A program made the translations under genes and the position numbers. DNA of 64,000 nt, from the NCBI RefSeq assembly GCF_963678635.1, contig NC_087063.1, forward strand, positions 48,869,220-48,933,219, given 5' to 3'. The notes under the pieces are model-generated. The model saw only the letters and a list, made by a program, of their open reading frames with translations. It made no database searches and had not been told where the DNA came from. Positions 11,800 to 23,329 of this stretch are shown here, piece by piece. Source of the stretch: Symsagittifera roscoffensis (taxonomy: Eukaryota > Xenacoelomorpha > Acoela > Convolutidae). Numbering within the stretch: position 1 is the first letter of the stretch; every line of letters starts with the position of its first letter.

Positions 11800-11938
11800 T
11801 TAACTACTTCCCCCTATGGTACCTTGCAACGAATCCCCCCTTATAAAGAGAGAATTGATCAGTTAAGCATATACGAATTTGGTACCTTGTTACAAATCTC
11901 CCCCACCCCCCATTGCAAAAGGGGGGAGGGATTGTTAA
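11800..11938 (+). mobile_element. TTAA-flanked MITE, copy 2
   Basis: 139 bp from TTAA to TTAA, with the left inner end CTACTTCCCCCTATGG and the right inner end GGGGGGAGGGATTG. It shares AAGCATATACGAATTTGGTA with the copy at 39300-39444. It lies immediately left of a hAT-type MITE. Confidence 0.7.
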
Positions 11939-11946
11939 CAGTATCC

Positions 11947-12330
11947 TAGAGGCGGATTTGGGGGAGGGGGCGGATGCCCCCTCCTCAGGGGTTCGACCCC
12001 CTGCCTAACCAAAGGGTCCCCCTTTGTACTATTTCGAAATATCCATTTTTGATGATGGACCCTAAAATTTTTCTAAAGGTGCCTTTGGCGCCAATATGTA
12101 CAAATTTTGAAGGGGAGGTTAAAATTTTCCAAAAATTGCTTAAAAACGCCTTTTTGGCCAGTTTTTGGAAATTTTTGCCTGCGGCACAGAAAATTTGGCC
12201 AAAGCAAGGCTTTTTAGTGCTTTGGGACAGCTCGAAAAATCAATTTGGTCGGCCTAAAACAAAGTCGTCGAAATTTTCACAATATTTTGAAAATCCGCTC
12301 TCCCTCGAGAAAATCCTAGATCCGCCCCTG
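11947..12330 (+). mobile_element. hAT-type MITE, copy 1 (diverged)
   Basis: The left end TAGAGGCGGATTTGGGGG and right end CTAGATCCGCCCCTG match the terminal inverted repeats of the copy at 24492-24929. Internal blocks (GGTTCGACCCCCTGCC, GGCGCCAATAT, CCTGCGGC) also match. I see no matching 8-bp flanks, so the left end or the target duplication has decayed. The 136-codon open frame inside is a by-product of the repeat. Confidence 0.8.
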
Positions 12331-12433
12331 TTCCTACAAAAACTCTCATTCTCCATATTTGCTCAAAATTCATTATGTAGTTGATAGTATATACTTATCT
12401 GCCAAAGCCAGAATTTTGATCAGTGCATGTAAT

Positions 12434-12870
12434 GAACAAGACTGCTCGAATCAGGGCAATGCCCTGAATGTTCCGAATGTCCATAAACTGGTCTCGAATA
12501 TAGTTTTTGCTTAATGAAATTTTGACAAATTATTAATTTTGAGCTGAATATTAAAAGTAGTGTATGGAAGTATTACGGCAAATTAGCCTACTTCAATTGA
12601 ATAGGGAACAATTTTGTGGTGCAGGAATTTTCGACACGCGTAAATTGATCGTTCAATTGATCTTTCAGTATCACAGCGCGCTTTTACTCACGTCAGTCTA
12701 TTAGTGAGTATTTCACAGCAGTAGTTACGTCAAGATAGTCTAGTGGTGTACACTCACCTTCTGGGAGCACAAAAATTTTGATCGATCTTGGAAATATTTT
12801 GGAATTGGTCTGAATAAAACAAACCACCCCGAGCATATATATTCCTTACTTTCTTCGAAAATCGGAACAA
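12434..12870 (+). repeat. Rep-A copy 10, highly diverged
   Basis: The ends are recognisable: ACAAGACTGCTCGAATCAGG and the left hairpin at the start, CGAAAATCGGAACAA at the end. The interior is mostly unlike the other copies. It is probably an older subfamily. Confidence 0.7.
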
Positions 12871-13258
12871 AAAAAATGCTCGTATCAGTGCAAAGACATG
12901 AATGCTCCGTATGTCCTGTCCTGTAAAAACTTCTGCAAAAAGTTTTGGTAAAAAAGTCTAATAATAAAATTGAAAAATAGAATTTTTAAATTAAAATTTT
13001 TCCAGATTTAATGTAAATTATAAAACGATATATATGAACATCAGACAATTTCCAACACAATATTTGGACTAATTAGCATACATCAGGATAATTTGTGGAC
13101 CATTTCTGGAACCGGATTTACTCGCCCTTACGTGTTGTAGGAAAGCAACAATACTTATGAGCTCAAAAACAATCCGTCAAAAGTTGCTTATTCGAATTTT
13201 AAAGTTTTTATGGAGGACAAAAAATCATCCCGATCACAGATTTCCTTGTTTCAAATTC
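12866..13258 (+). repeat. Rep-A copy 11, highly diverged, tandem to copy 10
   Basis: Begins at the shared GGAACAA junction with ATGCTCGTATCAGTGCAAAG. It ends near CAAATTCGGGTT after a degenerate ATCATCCCGATCACA block. Confidence 0.6.
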
Positions 13259-13289
13259 GGGTTGCTGCTGTTGTTGATGTTATTGCGGT

Positions 13290-13496
13290 TGATAAAATAT
13301 TATTTTATTGCAGCTAAATTTAATTTATACAATTAAAAGCGTAAAAGGATAAAAGCGATTTAGTCTAAAATTAAAACAGTAAAAGTGAAGAGAGCATTCT
13401 CTCCGCCGGAAAGAATGAAACATTGAAGGTCACATGTACGTGACCTGACAGAGTGGTTACGTAATCATTCGCTAATTAAAATATAAATTGGAATCA
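13290..13496 (-). repeat. 3' LTR of gypsy element
   Basis: 207 bp. On the minus strand it begins TGATTCC and ends TTTTATCA, giving the standard TG...CA termini. It matches the other LTR at 18789-18995 with roughly 20 visible differences, so the insertion is old. A purine-rich tract (TGGAGGAATGAAG) lies just inside. Confidence 0.9.
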
Positions 13497-14006
13497 CTTC
13501 ATTCCTCCAAGCAGGAAAAACTTAAGTTCTACAGTTATCTACTTATCTGACATAAAATTGCACTTTTTCTCTCCCTTCGGCGAACAAAATTAAATTTTAA
13601 GCATCATATGGGTACTTGATTTTAAAAAAATTTTAACGAGTCTATTTAACTGAGACCATTAATGATATGTAAATTAACTGCTGGAATAAAAATAAGTAGC
13701 CAACATCCGACTGATGTCGAAATAAGTAATCGGATTAGAAATCAGAATGTTATGAAGTTAAATTACTTAGAAGGTAATTGAGTCAGAATGTATGTAGGTG
13801 ACTCGGAGTTATTACATTAAATTAGAAGAATTACATTAAATTTTACAATTAACCAAACATTAATATATATGTTTGAGCTAGTCCGAGGGAATGTTAATGA
13901 TGAACTAAGCAGTTAACAATCCAAAGATCCAAAGATTATAGTAAGAAGTAAATAACAAGAAAGTATAGCACCGGAAAGGCAAAAATGTACTTGACTTAGA
14001 TTAGCA

Positions 14007-15573
14007 TTAACAGTTTCTGTAACAGTTTACAGAATTTTTTAGTTCAGTATTAAACAGTTCAGTATCGAGCTCCGTGTTATCGTCAAAATTGTCCATCGCA
14101 ATTCTTAGGGCTTCAACCGTCGATGAGGATGAGTGTAGATCTGATGAAGAAGGGTCTGATTCAATAGTCACTAATTCAATGGGAGTTTCTTGATTAGTTG
14201 GGGTCAAATGTTCCCTGACGTTGTAGTCCAGGACGATAGGGTTCGAAGCCGAGCCAGAAATTGCTTGAGGTTCATCTACAACATCTATGAAGTATCTATT
14301 GCCCTAGAATTTTGGCGGACCTGGATTTCTATTAGACCGGCGTGCAGGTGGATTGTTATCGGGTTTAGGTGGAGACTTGAATGTAGGCAAGGCCTCGTCA
14401 GATAAGTCCACTATCTCGCATTTGGGAAGTCCGGTTGAGAGTCTTCCTCTAGTGGTGTAGGTGAGTTGTTTTTCGTGTCCATTTCTTGTGTGGCAAGGGT
14501 AGACTCTGCAGGAATGATGGTGATTGGGCACTGTGTTTCATTAGTAGACTCTGCCGGAATGATGCTGATTGGGCACTGTGTTGTTAGCAGCTCATCGTGA
14601 AGGTTATCTTCTAAAATCTCAACGTTATTGTTATTATTTGTTTCGCGAGAGTTATTAGTATTATCGTCGTGCTTTGAATTGTTAATGGAATCGGAAATAA
14701 TTCGGTTCTCAACTACGTCTCTACACGGAAAACCAGTCCCAATCGTTAATACCGGAAGTATCCGAGGGAATAATCATAGAGTCGTCCGAAGCAAGGTAAC
14801 CTGGAATAACTGTTGACTTCTTAGATCGAGGATGTTGTCTTTGAGACGGTTTTGTAGAAAGTCTCGATACTCGTGTCCTGGTAAGGTTATCTGAGGTTCC
14901 CAATTCTACCTTATTTCTAGTCCTCGGTTGCTGTTTTCGGGTTTCTTTTTCTCTTCAGAGTTTCTCGCGTTTCTGACCTACTTCAACATTATGGTTAGAA
15001 AAATAAGGGAATGATATGTTGCCTTTAAAACATCGGATTTTTGAAGAGTTTGATTAAGGAATGGCAATATCTGATTTTTTGATGATTTTTCCGTCGGATT
15101 ATTCTACGGTCGTACCAGAGGTTTTTATGACTTTTTTGTGTAGCTCCTTATTAAACGGATTTCCATTGCTCCATGCTCTCATTCGTTTTTGGAAGGATTT
15201 TACCTTTGAATGGTCTTTGAAGAGGTGCTCTAGAGGAGGATGGTTTTGACGTGGACGCGTAGTCTGTATCGTGTCCTTTCTCTGCAGGAGTCAAGCTCTT
15301 CTTTGGGATCAGCATATCTTTGTACCCATCTTCGACTCTGTCGTCCGCATTCCAGTCCTTTGCTCTTTCCCTAAAAAGTATTGATTTTCCTTTGTCTAAA
15401 ATTTCATTAAATGATTTACCAGAAGCCAGTTGTTTCCAAATAGTATTTGGTTTTCTATTTAAATGTACTTCGAAAGGAAAACATTTGATTTTTGATTGGT
15501 AAGAAGATCGAAGGTTCCAGATAATTTTTGATACAGCGTCTTGTAATGCACTTTTTTGGGTTTCTTCGGCCAT
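14007..15573 (-). pseudogene. Gypsy pol, integrase C-terminal region and tail (decayed)
   Basis: 15151-15573 encodes the end of the integrase core and the following C-terminal domain (HLNRKPNTIW, then RAKDWNADDRVEDGYKDM). 14304-14531 carries the RRSNRNPGPPKF tail usual at the end of gypsy Pol. The frame at 14007-14207 continues as a Ser/Asp-rich C-terminal extension. The frames are interrupted by stops and shifts. Confidence 0.75.
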
Positions 15574-15590
15574 AGCAAACAGTTTACTTT

Positions 15591-16362
15591 TTACAGTACA
15601 GGTTTCTCAACTAATCCGTTGGACCGATGATCTACTGCTGTACAAAATATTAGTTTGATTATGTTTGATACGCATTGTTTGAAAACCTGGCTTATGAAAC
15701 AAGATGCGTGATCTACTCTAATTGAGTAAGATATGCCGTGAAGAAATATGTAATCTTGAAGAAATTTGATAACTGTTTTGACGATGTAGAAGAAGTAATT
15801 TTTGCCAAAGGAAATTTTGAAAATCGATCGATGCAAAGTAGGATATATTTATTTAGTCCACAGTGTGATTCCAAAGGACCGGCGAGGCCTAGATTGAGTT
15901 CTTCGTTAGTTTCCAGCAAGGGGGAAGTTCACCAATTTGAGAATTAGGAACTATACTTCATAAATTCTTATCCGTCTTTGTACATTCTGAGCAATTTATG
16001 CCATGAAAATCAATTTGACTGTTAATATGGAGCCACCAGATGTATTGGGCTAAGTACTTCCTTCCAAATTTACCGGGATGCGTTTCATGGAGAGTTTTCA
16101 TCATTGCGTTTCTCAGCATAAAAGGTATAACTGATTTACCGTCCATATGACGTAATCAGTCGGATTCATGTAAATCTCTTGCAAAGTGCTTGAAGTATGG
16201 TGAATTTTCGTGGGATTTTACGATTGGGCTCAACATGGGATCATCTTCAGTTAGGAGAGCTACTAGTTTGACGTTAAAGAAAGTATTTAAATTCAAAAGA
16301 CAATCGGGCAACTTCAAATTTTCACGATATTTGTTTACAAGATTCGCATGGTCCGATAACAA
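15591..16362 (-). pseudogene. Gypsy pol, integrase zinc finger and catalytic core (decayed)
   Basis: 15958-16146 has the integrase HHCC region (LHETHPGKFG followed by CSEC). 15713-15919 has the first catalytic part (GPLESHCGLNKYILLCIDRF), and 15591-15836 the rest (IRVDHASCF). They fall in different frames, so at least two frameshifts are present. 16156-16362 is the linker that usually precedes the integrase. Confidence 0.85.
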
Positions 16363-16923
16363 TAGGTAATCTAGGGATAATTGAATACTGGAAGTGGACG
16401 GATTAATTACAATTTTTATTTTCCATATTAACAGTATTTACAATTTTTCTATCTAAAGCAGAATTAATTATGCTACAATTAAGAATTAAAAAATATAAGT
16501 ATGCAGAATTAGAAATAGAAATGATTAAAGAATTAATGTTTGAATAATCCGAGGGAATACATTTCGAAGTACAAAATTCACTTCGATTTGATTTGATGAG
16601 CAAATTGGAAAAGTCGAGTTATTCAGGTTTTTACTGAAGCTAAAAAGTAATTATGTAATTTTGCATAATCGGAAATTTCCACATTTGAACCAACAGCAGA
16701 GCATTTCTTTCTTTGTTTTTCCGAAGGATTAAATGATTTCTTGATTTTAACTATTTTTGCGACTACAAATTCTTCGTCATAATGTGATGGGGTTAGCGCT
16801 TTTCAAGAAGGAATTTTTGAAATTAAATCGGTCAATCCCATGTTTTTTCCAGCAAGGTGTTTAATTGTAAAATTAAATGGTAGTAACCGATCAACCCATC
16901 TTGTTAGTCTGCGGTGGTAAGTT
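16363..16923 (-). pseudogene. Gypsy pol, RNase H to integrase linker (decayed)
   Basis: Lies between the RNase H and integrase remnants. The only open frame (16403-16603) shows no conserved motif. The region is AT-rich and heavily degraded. Confidence 0.5.
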
Positions 16924-17341
16924 TTATTCCTGTGGTTTGTTGATAGGGCAGAAAATACAGCCTTTATGATCTGTAATTACTTCGAAGTCTGATCCATAAT
17001 GGTAGTTTTTATAATGTTCTAAAGCCCAGACTTTTCCCAAAAATTCTAATTCGTTAGTTGAATATTTCGTCTCATGAGGGTTTAAGAACCGAGATGCAAA
17101 ATCAAATTGTTTTCCAATCATTCCCGTGGCGTTGTTCTGAGGAAGCTTCTAATCCGTTATGTGAAGCCTCAGTTTTTATTCTGGTTTTAAGTTTTATGTC
17201 AAAATGTGTATTTTCTGTAAGATTGATAGTCTCTTGTTTGATTTTCTCGAACACTTTTTCATGATCAAGATTCCAATGAAAAATAGATTTCTTATTTAGC
17301 AAAGTGCAAAGCAGACTTCCTAGGGATGCTAAATTTGGCAC
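16924..17341 (-). pseudogene. Gypsy pol, RNase H domain (decayed)
   Basis: 17102-17341 gives the connection after the reverse transcriptase (LLNKKSIFHWNLDHEKVF) and the first RNase H strand. 16924-17121 gives FASRFLNPHETKYSTNELE and VITDHKG, both hallmark RNase H motifs of Ty3/gypsy elements. The two parts are in different frames. Confidence 0.9.
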
Positions 17342-17377
17342 GAATTTAATGTATTGGTTAATGGAACCGAAAAATTT

Positions 17378-18103
17378 TCATAACTCCATCAAATTGTTTA
17401 AAATGAATAAGTCCTTTATTGCTTTCGTTTTGTCGAATAATGGGGAAATTCCAGTATTTGAGTTTTTAAATCTCAGCCGTTCGATTTCTTTTTGGAAAAA
17501 TTTGCATTTTGACTTTTTAAAAACAAAAATGTAGTCGTCTAACGTTGATAAGATTTTAAACACAATGTTTTGTTTGTGGTCTAAAAAGCTTCCTTTGGAT
17601 GCAATTAAAATGTCATCTAAATAACAAATTGTAAAATGGGTCGTACTAGCGGTTGAATCCATAACTCTTTGAAATTCGTTTGGCATATCTCCTAGGTCAT
17701 AAAAGCCAGTTAAGAACTGGTGCGTACCAATAATATCGCCGCCCACGATACTAAAGTTACACTGGTTACTGCTAAATTTGTCTTAGGCGAATTGGCTATA
17801 TGCATTTTTCAAATCCAAGTTTGTAAACCATCTTTTTCCAACGGAGTCATTCGAAATTTGTGCCGCCACATTATCTACAGGTTCATGGATATTCGGCATC
17901 TGGTATTTATTCTTGTATATCTGTTTGTTAGAAAATTTTGAGTCTAAAGCCAACTTGATCGATTTGTCTTGTTTACAAGTAATAATAATTGGGCTGATAA
18001 AACAGATTTCGTCGCAATTTTCTAACTTCTGAATTTGTCCTTCGTTTTTTAATAGATTAAGTTTTGTTTTGGAAACTTGTAGTAATTTTACCTTTGTGAA
18101 CAT
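17378..18103 (-). pseudogene. Gypsy pol, reverse transcriptase (decayed)
   Basis: 17783-18103 carries the fingers and palm start (ALDSKFSNKQ, then WFTNLDLKNAYSQ). 17378-17746 carries DMPNEFQRVMD and the catalytic YLDD box (ICYLDDILIA). A frameshift separates them. I found no protease motif (DTG/DSG) upstream. Confidence 0.92.
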
Positions 18104-18363
18104 TTACCGAAAACTCGTTTTCCCTCGTTTCCTAGGGCTAATCAGAGCTTGGTAAAAGTCAATTGGTGACCAATTAATTGCAATTATTTGGATGCAATTA
18201 TTTGACTCTTTGTTTTTCCAATTTTTGACAATTGACAAATCCGCCAATTAATTGCAATTAATTGAGGGTTTGCAAACTTTGAAATTTATATGATTTTGTC
18301 TTTGAAAAGAAAAGCCATTATTGATTTCGTAGCAAAAGCTTGCGAAGTTGGAAGCTAATTGAG

Positions 18364-18789
18364 TCAGTGTTTGCTTTTCCGATTGAGTGTGTCACTTTCC
18401 TTCGTGCTGTTCCTGAATGCTAAGTACAGGATCGAACGTAGTTTCTTGTCGGCTTCTTCTATTCTCATTGCGTTAAATTTCTTAGTTTCATATTTAATAG
18501 ATGCCGTTTCCTCATCGTCGTATCGTCTTTGTTTTTGGATGTTTCTTTCTATCCTAGCTTTTATTAGGCTTTCCGGTTCGTTTTCCGTCGGATTTTCCAA
18601 TGTTGGTGGCTAAGGATGGTGTCTTTCCGAAGGATTCAGTAGATTTTTGATGTCTAAGTTTTCATTTGCGATGATTGCTAAATGAAAGAGATCGCTCCAA
18701 TCCTCCCAAGGGATTGGTGGGTCCACCGTATACTTCTGCCAAAATGGAGGTATTCCTCTCAGATTAGATTCGTTATTTGACTGCGCCAT
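18364..18789 (-). pseudogene. Gypsy gag (decayed, truncated)
   Basis: An ATG at 18789 overlaps the last base of the 5' LTR. It starts MAQSNNESNLRGIPPFW, followed by a DPPIPWEDWSDLF segment typical of gypsy Gag amino termini. An in-frame TAG interrupts it, then the frame continues to 18364. No CCHC zinc knuckle is visible. About 260 bp of AT-rich sequence with repeated AATTAATTG separates it from RT, so the end of gag and the protease appear deleted. Confidence 0.75.
18770..18788 (-). other. Probable primer-binding site of the gypsy element
   Basis: Immediately inside the 5' LTR the minus strand reads TGGCGCAGTCAAATAACG. The TGG start fits a tRNA 3'-CCA primer. I cannot say which tRNA. The site overlaps the gag start codon. 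Confidence 0.5.
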
Positions 18790-18995
18790 GATAAAATGTT
18801 ACTTTATTGCAGCAAAATCTATTTTATACAATTACAAGCTTAAAAGGATAAAAGTAAAGTAGTCTAAAGTTAAAACAGTAAAAGTGAAGAGAGCATTCTC
18901 TCCGCCGGAAAGAATGAAACAGTGAAAGTCATATGTAAGTAGCCTGACAGAGTGGTTACGTAATCATTCGCTAATTAAATTATAAATTGGAATCA
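18789..18995 (-). repeat. 5' LTR of gypsy element
   Basis: 207 bp, the same length as the left LTR, with the same TG...CA ends. Both sides of the element are bordered by CTG/TTG repeat (left GTTGCTGCTGTTG, right ATTGCTGCTGCTG). I see no exact short target duplication. Confidence 0.9.
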
Positions 18996-18996
18996 C

Positions 18997-19013
18997 ATTG
19001 CTGCTGCTGCTGC

Positions 19014-19072
<59 letters not shown>
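18997..19072. repeat. (CTG)n/(TTG)n microsatellite
   Basis: CTG repeats pass into a run of TTG repeats directly outside the gypsy LTR. A shorter piece of the same repeat lies at the other end of the element (13259-13288). Confidence 0.95.
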
Positions 19073-19867
19073 CAGTGGTTGTTTGCTAGTTGTCCAAAAG
19101 AAGCGCGTCATGCAAGCGTGGTCTTAGTCTAATGAACATTGCTTTTCGACTGGCTACTCCGAAACTCGGGTCAACGAGAGGACGAGTTTCGAAGCCTATT
19201 AGAGTTTCGAAGTCTATTAGTCGCTTACGCCTTTAAAGTACAGCCGATGTGGCAAACTTAACATTTCAGTTCCTTTACCATTGGTCAATTGATTTTCAAG
19301 AACTGACAAAATAAACCAAATACTTGTAAGTTTTTTGTCCGTTTTGTTTGCAAAATTTTGGGCAAATATGAAAAAAGAAAACCTTATTCAGCTTCTAAAG
19401 TATTGTTTGATCCAGATATCCCGCTACAAATCTCAAACAAACAGATTTAAAAAGTATCTTCTCAATCGGGCAGTCACAATTTTTGGCTTTTTCAGAGTTC
19501 TACTCTATGTTCTAAGGTTCGTAAGCGTTGTCATGCTACTCTACCCATTTCTACCCTTATTTAGAGTGTCTAATTTAAGCCACTTTTTTCGAAGTTTCAA
19601 AAAACAACATTTCTGATAAGATCCAAGAACCTTCAATTTTGATTAAACAAAAGTTGCTGCTCAAAACAACGCAAAATTTACCAGATTAAAAGGAAAATGA
19701 GTTCCAACTATGAACAAATTACTCGTATTAGGACCAAGCCTTTATTTTTATTTTCTATGAAGTAATTTAAATTTCTGTTGTGTTTTAATTTCTGTGGAGT
19801 AATTCTCACTTTCTGTGGAGTAATTTAAATTTCTGTGGGTTTTTAATTTCTGTGGAGTAATTTAAAT

Positions 19868-20405
19868 GAAAACAAGACTGCTCGTAACAGGGCGAAGCCC
19901 TGAATGTTCCGACTGCCTTTTAAGGTTTATGGAGCAGTAATAACATTAAAAAATTCAATGAAGTAAAAAAAATGAAAAAGAAATTTTTCTCAAATTTGAA
20001 ATTTTTTATGAAAATCATCCCCCCACACGCCATATAAAGTACGAAAGGATAGATTTCGCTCCTTGTAACAAACCAATTATGGCAAATAAGCTTCTTTTAA
20101 CCAATTTGGAACGATTTCTAAGACGGATTAAAACTCCGCTTACGCGTTAATAGCGCGAAATATATCGCGCGTTAATTGTCCTAAATTGGCCAAAATTGCA
20201 ATCTTTAAACCCCCGTAACTTTACAAAAAATAATCACAGGTGAAATATTTTTTCAAATTTGAGCTCAGAACAACAATACCTTTCGAATGATATAAAAAAA
20301 AATTCCGTCAAAAATGGCTAGTTAAAAAGTCGAAATTTGTCTGAAGAAAAAAAAACCACCCCGAGCACAAATATTCCGTTACTTTCGCATCGAAAGTCGG
20401 AACAA
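19868..20405 (+). repeat. Rep-A copy 12
   Basis: Complete: ACAAGACTGCTCGTAACAGG to GCATCGAAAGTCGGAACAA. Both end hairpins are present, the right one with a GCAT loop variant. Confidence 0.9.
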
Positions 20406-20409
20406 TAAC

Positions 20410-21480
20410 TGACCAGGTTAAAAAAATCAACCGATGAGAGCCGTAAACCATGAGGACAATGGAGCATTAGATAGGAAAAAGCATACACGCAAAAATGATT
20501 TTCGATGTACAGACGCAAAAATACTTGTCCGAAAATGAAACTAGGTTCAAACTTTCGCTCATCATCCCCAACCGCTATTTAAACTACAAAGTGATATATC
20601 TTGCAATCAGCAAAGTATTAAATAGACAAAAAACGCCTCAATCCAACTTGGAAGGATTTTAAACACGGATAGATTCTCCGCTTACGCGTTGATAACTCGA
20701 AACCTATCGCGCGTTAATTGTCCCAAATTGGCTAAACTGGCAATCTCTAAACATCCATAGTTCTACAAAAAATGATCACAAGTGAATTATCTTTTTGATA
20801 TTGAGCTCAAGACAACTCTATTTTTTGAATAATTAAAAACTTATGTCAAAAATTGTTAGTTGAGAAATCGAAAAAAAAAATATCCAAGCACAAATTTTCT
20901 GCCGTCATTTTTTCAAAAGTTTCATGAAATTTCCATCATGATAATCATGAAAAAAATCTCTAAACTATTTTACATATCTACTTCATAAAAATTTTCACCT
21001 GAACCAGGCTTTTTAAAAATATTTTCTGATCAGTTTGAATCTGTTCTTTGTTTAAATATATTTTTTTTCGTTTTCTCAATCAATTTTTTTTTTTGCGATT
21101 TAGTTGGCTTTTTCCCCTGGTTGGTTTTTTTTTCAAACACAGAGATCTTGGTTTGCAGCATCCAGCTTTATCTAATCAGTAAACGTGTAAAAATATAGGG
21201 TTGTCTTGGACCAGCGATGTAGCGACGATATGACACCACTCCACGGTTTTTTTTAACTTGGGCGCGCAAATGGACGTTTGATTACTCGTAAGTTGAGGGC
21301 TCTGTTAAATTTCTCAATCCGAGGTAGACATTAGGTTTCGCTGTTTTGAACTTTGTTTCATTTTCGGACGAGTAGTTTTGCGTCTGTAAATCGCAAATTA
21401 TTTTTGCATGTAATTTTTTCCTATCTGATGCTTGGCTGTCATCATGGTTTACAACGCTCCATCTTATGCGAGCTCCATCT
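20410..21480. repeat. Fold-back structure with ~150-bp imperfect inverted arms
   Basis: 20410-20560 is the reverse complement, with about one mismatch in five, of 21331-21480. Shared pieces include TTTCATTTTCGGAC, TTTTGCGTCTGTA and CCTATCT. The interior holds a strongly diverged Rep-A-like segment (about 20560-20930, recognisable by GATTCTCCGCTTACGCGTT and TATCGCGCGTTAATTGTCCC) and AT-rich sequence. Confidence 0.65.
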
Positions 21481-21540
21481 TGAAGTTTATCAATGATTAA
21501 TGTTTTTGAAATTATTTTTGTTTTATTTTTGATTTCATGT

Positions 21541-22280
21541 CGAACAATTATAATTATTGCCCCTTTTTTGAGATAATCGATTTATAAGGTAGTTCATACT
21601 ATGTTCATTTCCTTGAAAAAAGTGAATTGTTCAATTTTGACATCTATGTTCAAGATACATGGCAACAAAAGGAGATTAAAATATGGAAATTGTGCTAAAT
21701 AGACGCGCTCGGCACAAGCAGTTCCATCGAATCTCTTATGTGTTTAACCTAATATCGAGACCCAAAATAAACAAAAAAAAATCGAATCGAATTATTCTGG
21801 TTTCTTTTTCTAGATCGAAGGAGTAAGTTAAACTGGAGAAAACTACTGGAGTTAGGCTGTTATAGCTAACTGAAAATTAACATGCAGTAGCCTTAGATAA
21901 ACAATTCATTACCAATTAAAACAAGACTGCTCGTATCAGGGCAAAACCCTGAATGTTCCGTCTGCCTTTTAAGGTTTATGGAGCAGTAATAACATAAAGA
22001 TCATTAACAAATTAAATGTAATAAAAAAAATGAAATTTTTTTTTAAATTTGAAATCCTTTTTTTTGAAAATCATCCCCTCAGACGCCATATAAACTACAA
22101 AAGAATAAATTTCGCTCCTTGTAACAAAACAATTTTGGCAAATAAGTTTCCTTCAACCAATTTGGAACGATTTCTAAGACGGATTAAATCTCCGCTTAAG
22201 CGTTAATAGCGCGAAATATATCGCGCGCTAATTGTCCCAAATTGGTCAAAATGGCCAAAATGGCAACTTTCAAACCTTCA
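21541..22280 (+). repeat. Direct duplicate of 23330-24050
   Basis: Sequence from CAATTATAATTATTGCC onward is repeated about 1.79 kb downstream and includes the insertion point and start of a Rep-A copy. Rep-A was therefore already in place when this segment was duplicated. Confidence 0.85.
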
Positions 22281-22470
22281 TAACTTCACAAAAAATGATC
22301 ATAGGTAAAATATTTTTTCAAATTTAAGTTAAGGACAACAATGGCTTTCGAATGATTTAAAAAAAAATTCCGTCAAAAATGGCTAGTTAAAAAGTCGAAA
22401 TTTGTCTGAAGAAAAAAAAACCACCACGAGCACAATTATTTCGTTAATTTCGTAATAAAAAGTCGGAACA
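21920..22470 (+). repeat. Rep-A copy 13
   Basis: ACAAGACTGCTCGTATCAGG to AAAAGTCGGAACAA. The left hairpin is altered to CAGGGC-AAAA-CCCTG and the right hairpin is degenerate. Confidence 0.88.
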
Positions 22471-22611
22471 ATAAATTAGCTGTATACCAATTTTGAAGTT
22501 CATATTCCAATATTGCGCTTGAAAAAAACCATCATAAAACTATTTTTTTTGTAACGTTTATGATACATATTTTGTTAAGTTGTGAACTTTTTCTTTTTAG
22601 AAAATTATTTT

Positions 22612-23007
22612 GAATTTAAGCTCAGGACAACAATACCTTTTGAATGATATAGAGAAGTTTTGTCAAGAATGGCTGGTTAAAAAGTCGAAATTTGTCTGAA
22701 GAATAAAAACCAACCCCGAGCACAAATATTCCGTTACTTTCTCGTATCGAAAATCGGAACAATAAAAGATTTTAAATTGATTTCATATAGATTTCTATCC
22801 ATGAAACTATGGTGCAGGATTTAACCAGGCAAAAATTATATTAGCCGAATCTGTAAAGAGTAGACCTGCCGGTATTTACAATTTTTGAGTAGAAATTGAT
22901 TTTGCACAACAAGGATAAAAAAGTTGTTTGATGTCATTATAACTTCCTTATTCAAAAATCTGAAAACAATTGACAATTTATTGGAATTCATTCGTAAAAA
23001 AATCAGC
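22612..23007 (+). repeat. Segmental duplicate of 1790-2187
   Basis: Starts inside Rep-A (TTGAATTTAAGCTCAGGACA), includes its 3' end (CGGAACAA at about 22761) and continues into the same ~250-bp flank found at 1938-2187. Confidence 0.85.
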
Positions 23008-23204
23008 TTTAGTACTCGATTTAGTACTATTGCCATATTTTATTTTCCCAGTGTTGCTAAATATTACAGACATAGATGCCAAAGTTGAATCATTCCATCA
23101 GTTTTTTTTAGCAGAAAGTGGAACACAAGGAGCTACATTATAGAAAAATTACCTCAATAAACCGACAAATTTTTATAAATCGTAGACATGAATATACACA
23201 ATAC

Positions 23205-23277
23205 AAAACAAGACTGCTCATATCAGGGCGAAGCCCTGAATGTTCCGAATGCTTTTTAAGGTTTATGGAGCAGTACT
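23205..23277 (+). repeat. Rep-A 5'-end fragment
   Basis: Only the first ~70 bases are present: ACAAGACTGCTCATATCAGG, the intact left hairpin and the TTTATGGAGCAGTA block. It is followed by a short TA-rich run. Confidence 0.85.
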
Positions 23278-23283
23278 TACATA

Positions 23284-23317
23284 AATATCATATATATTTA
23301 TATATATATATATATTA
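23284..23317. repeat. (TA)n-rich microsatellite
   Basis: Short run of TATATA with ATTTATA interruptions, at the broken end of the Rep-A fragment. Confidence 0.8.
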
Positions 23318-23329
23318 AATGTCAAACAA

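Noticed and set aside
11974-12384. 136-codon plus-strand ORF
   Set aside because: It lies inside a hAT-type MITE, and equivalent frames exist on both strands of the other copy, so it is a by-product of the repeat.
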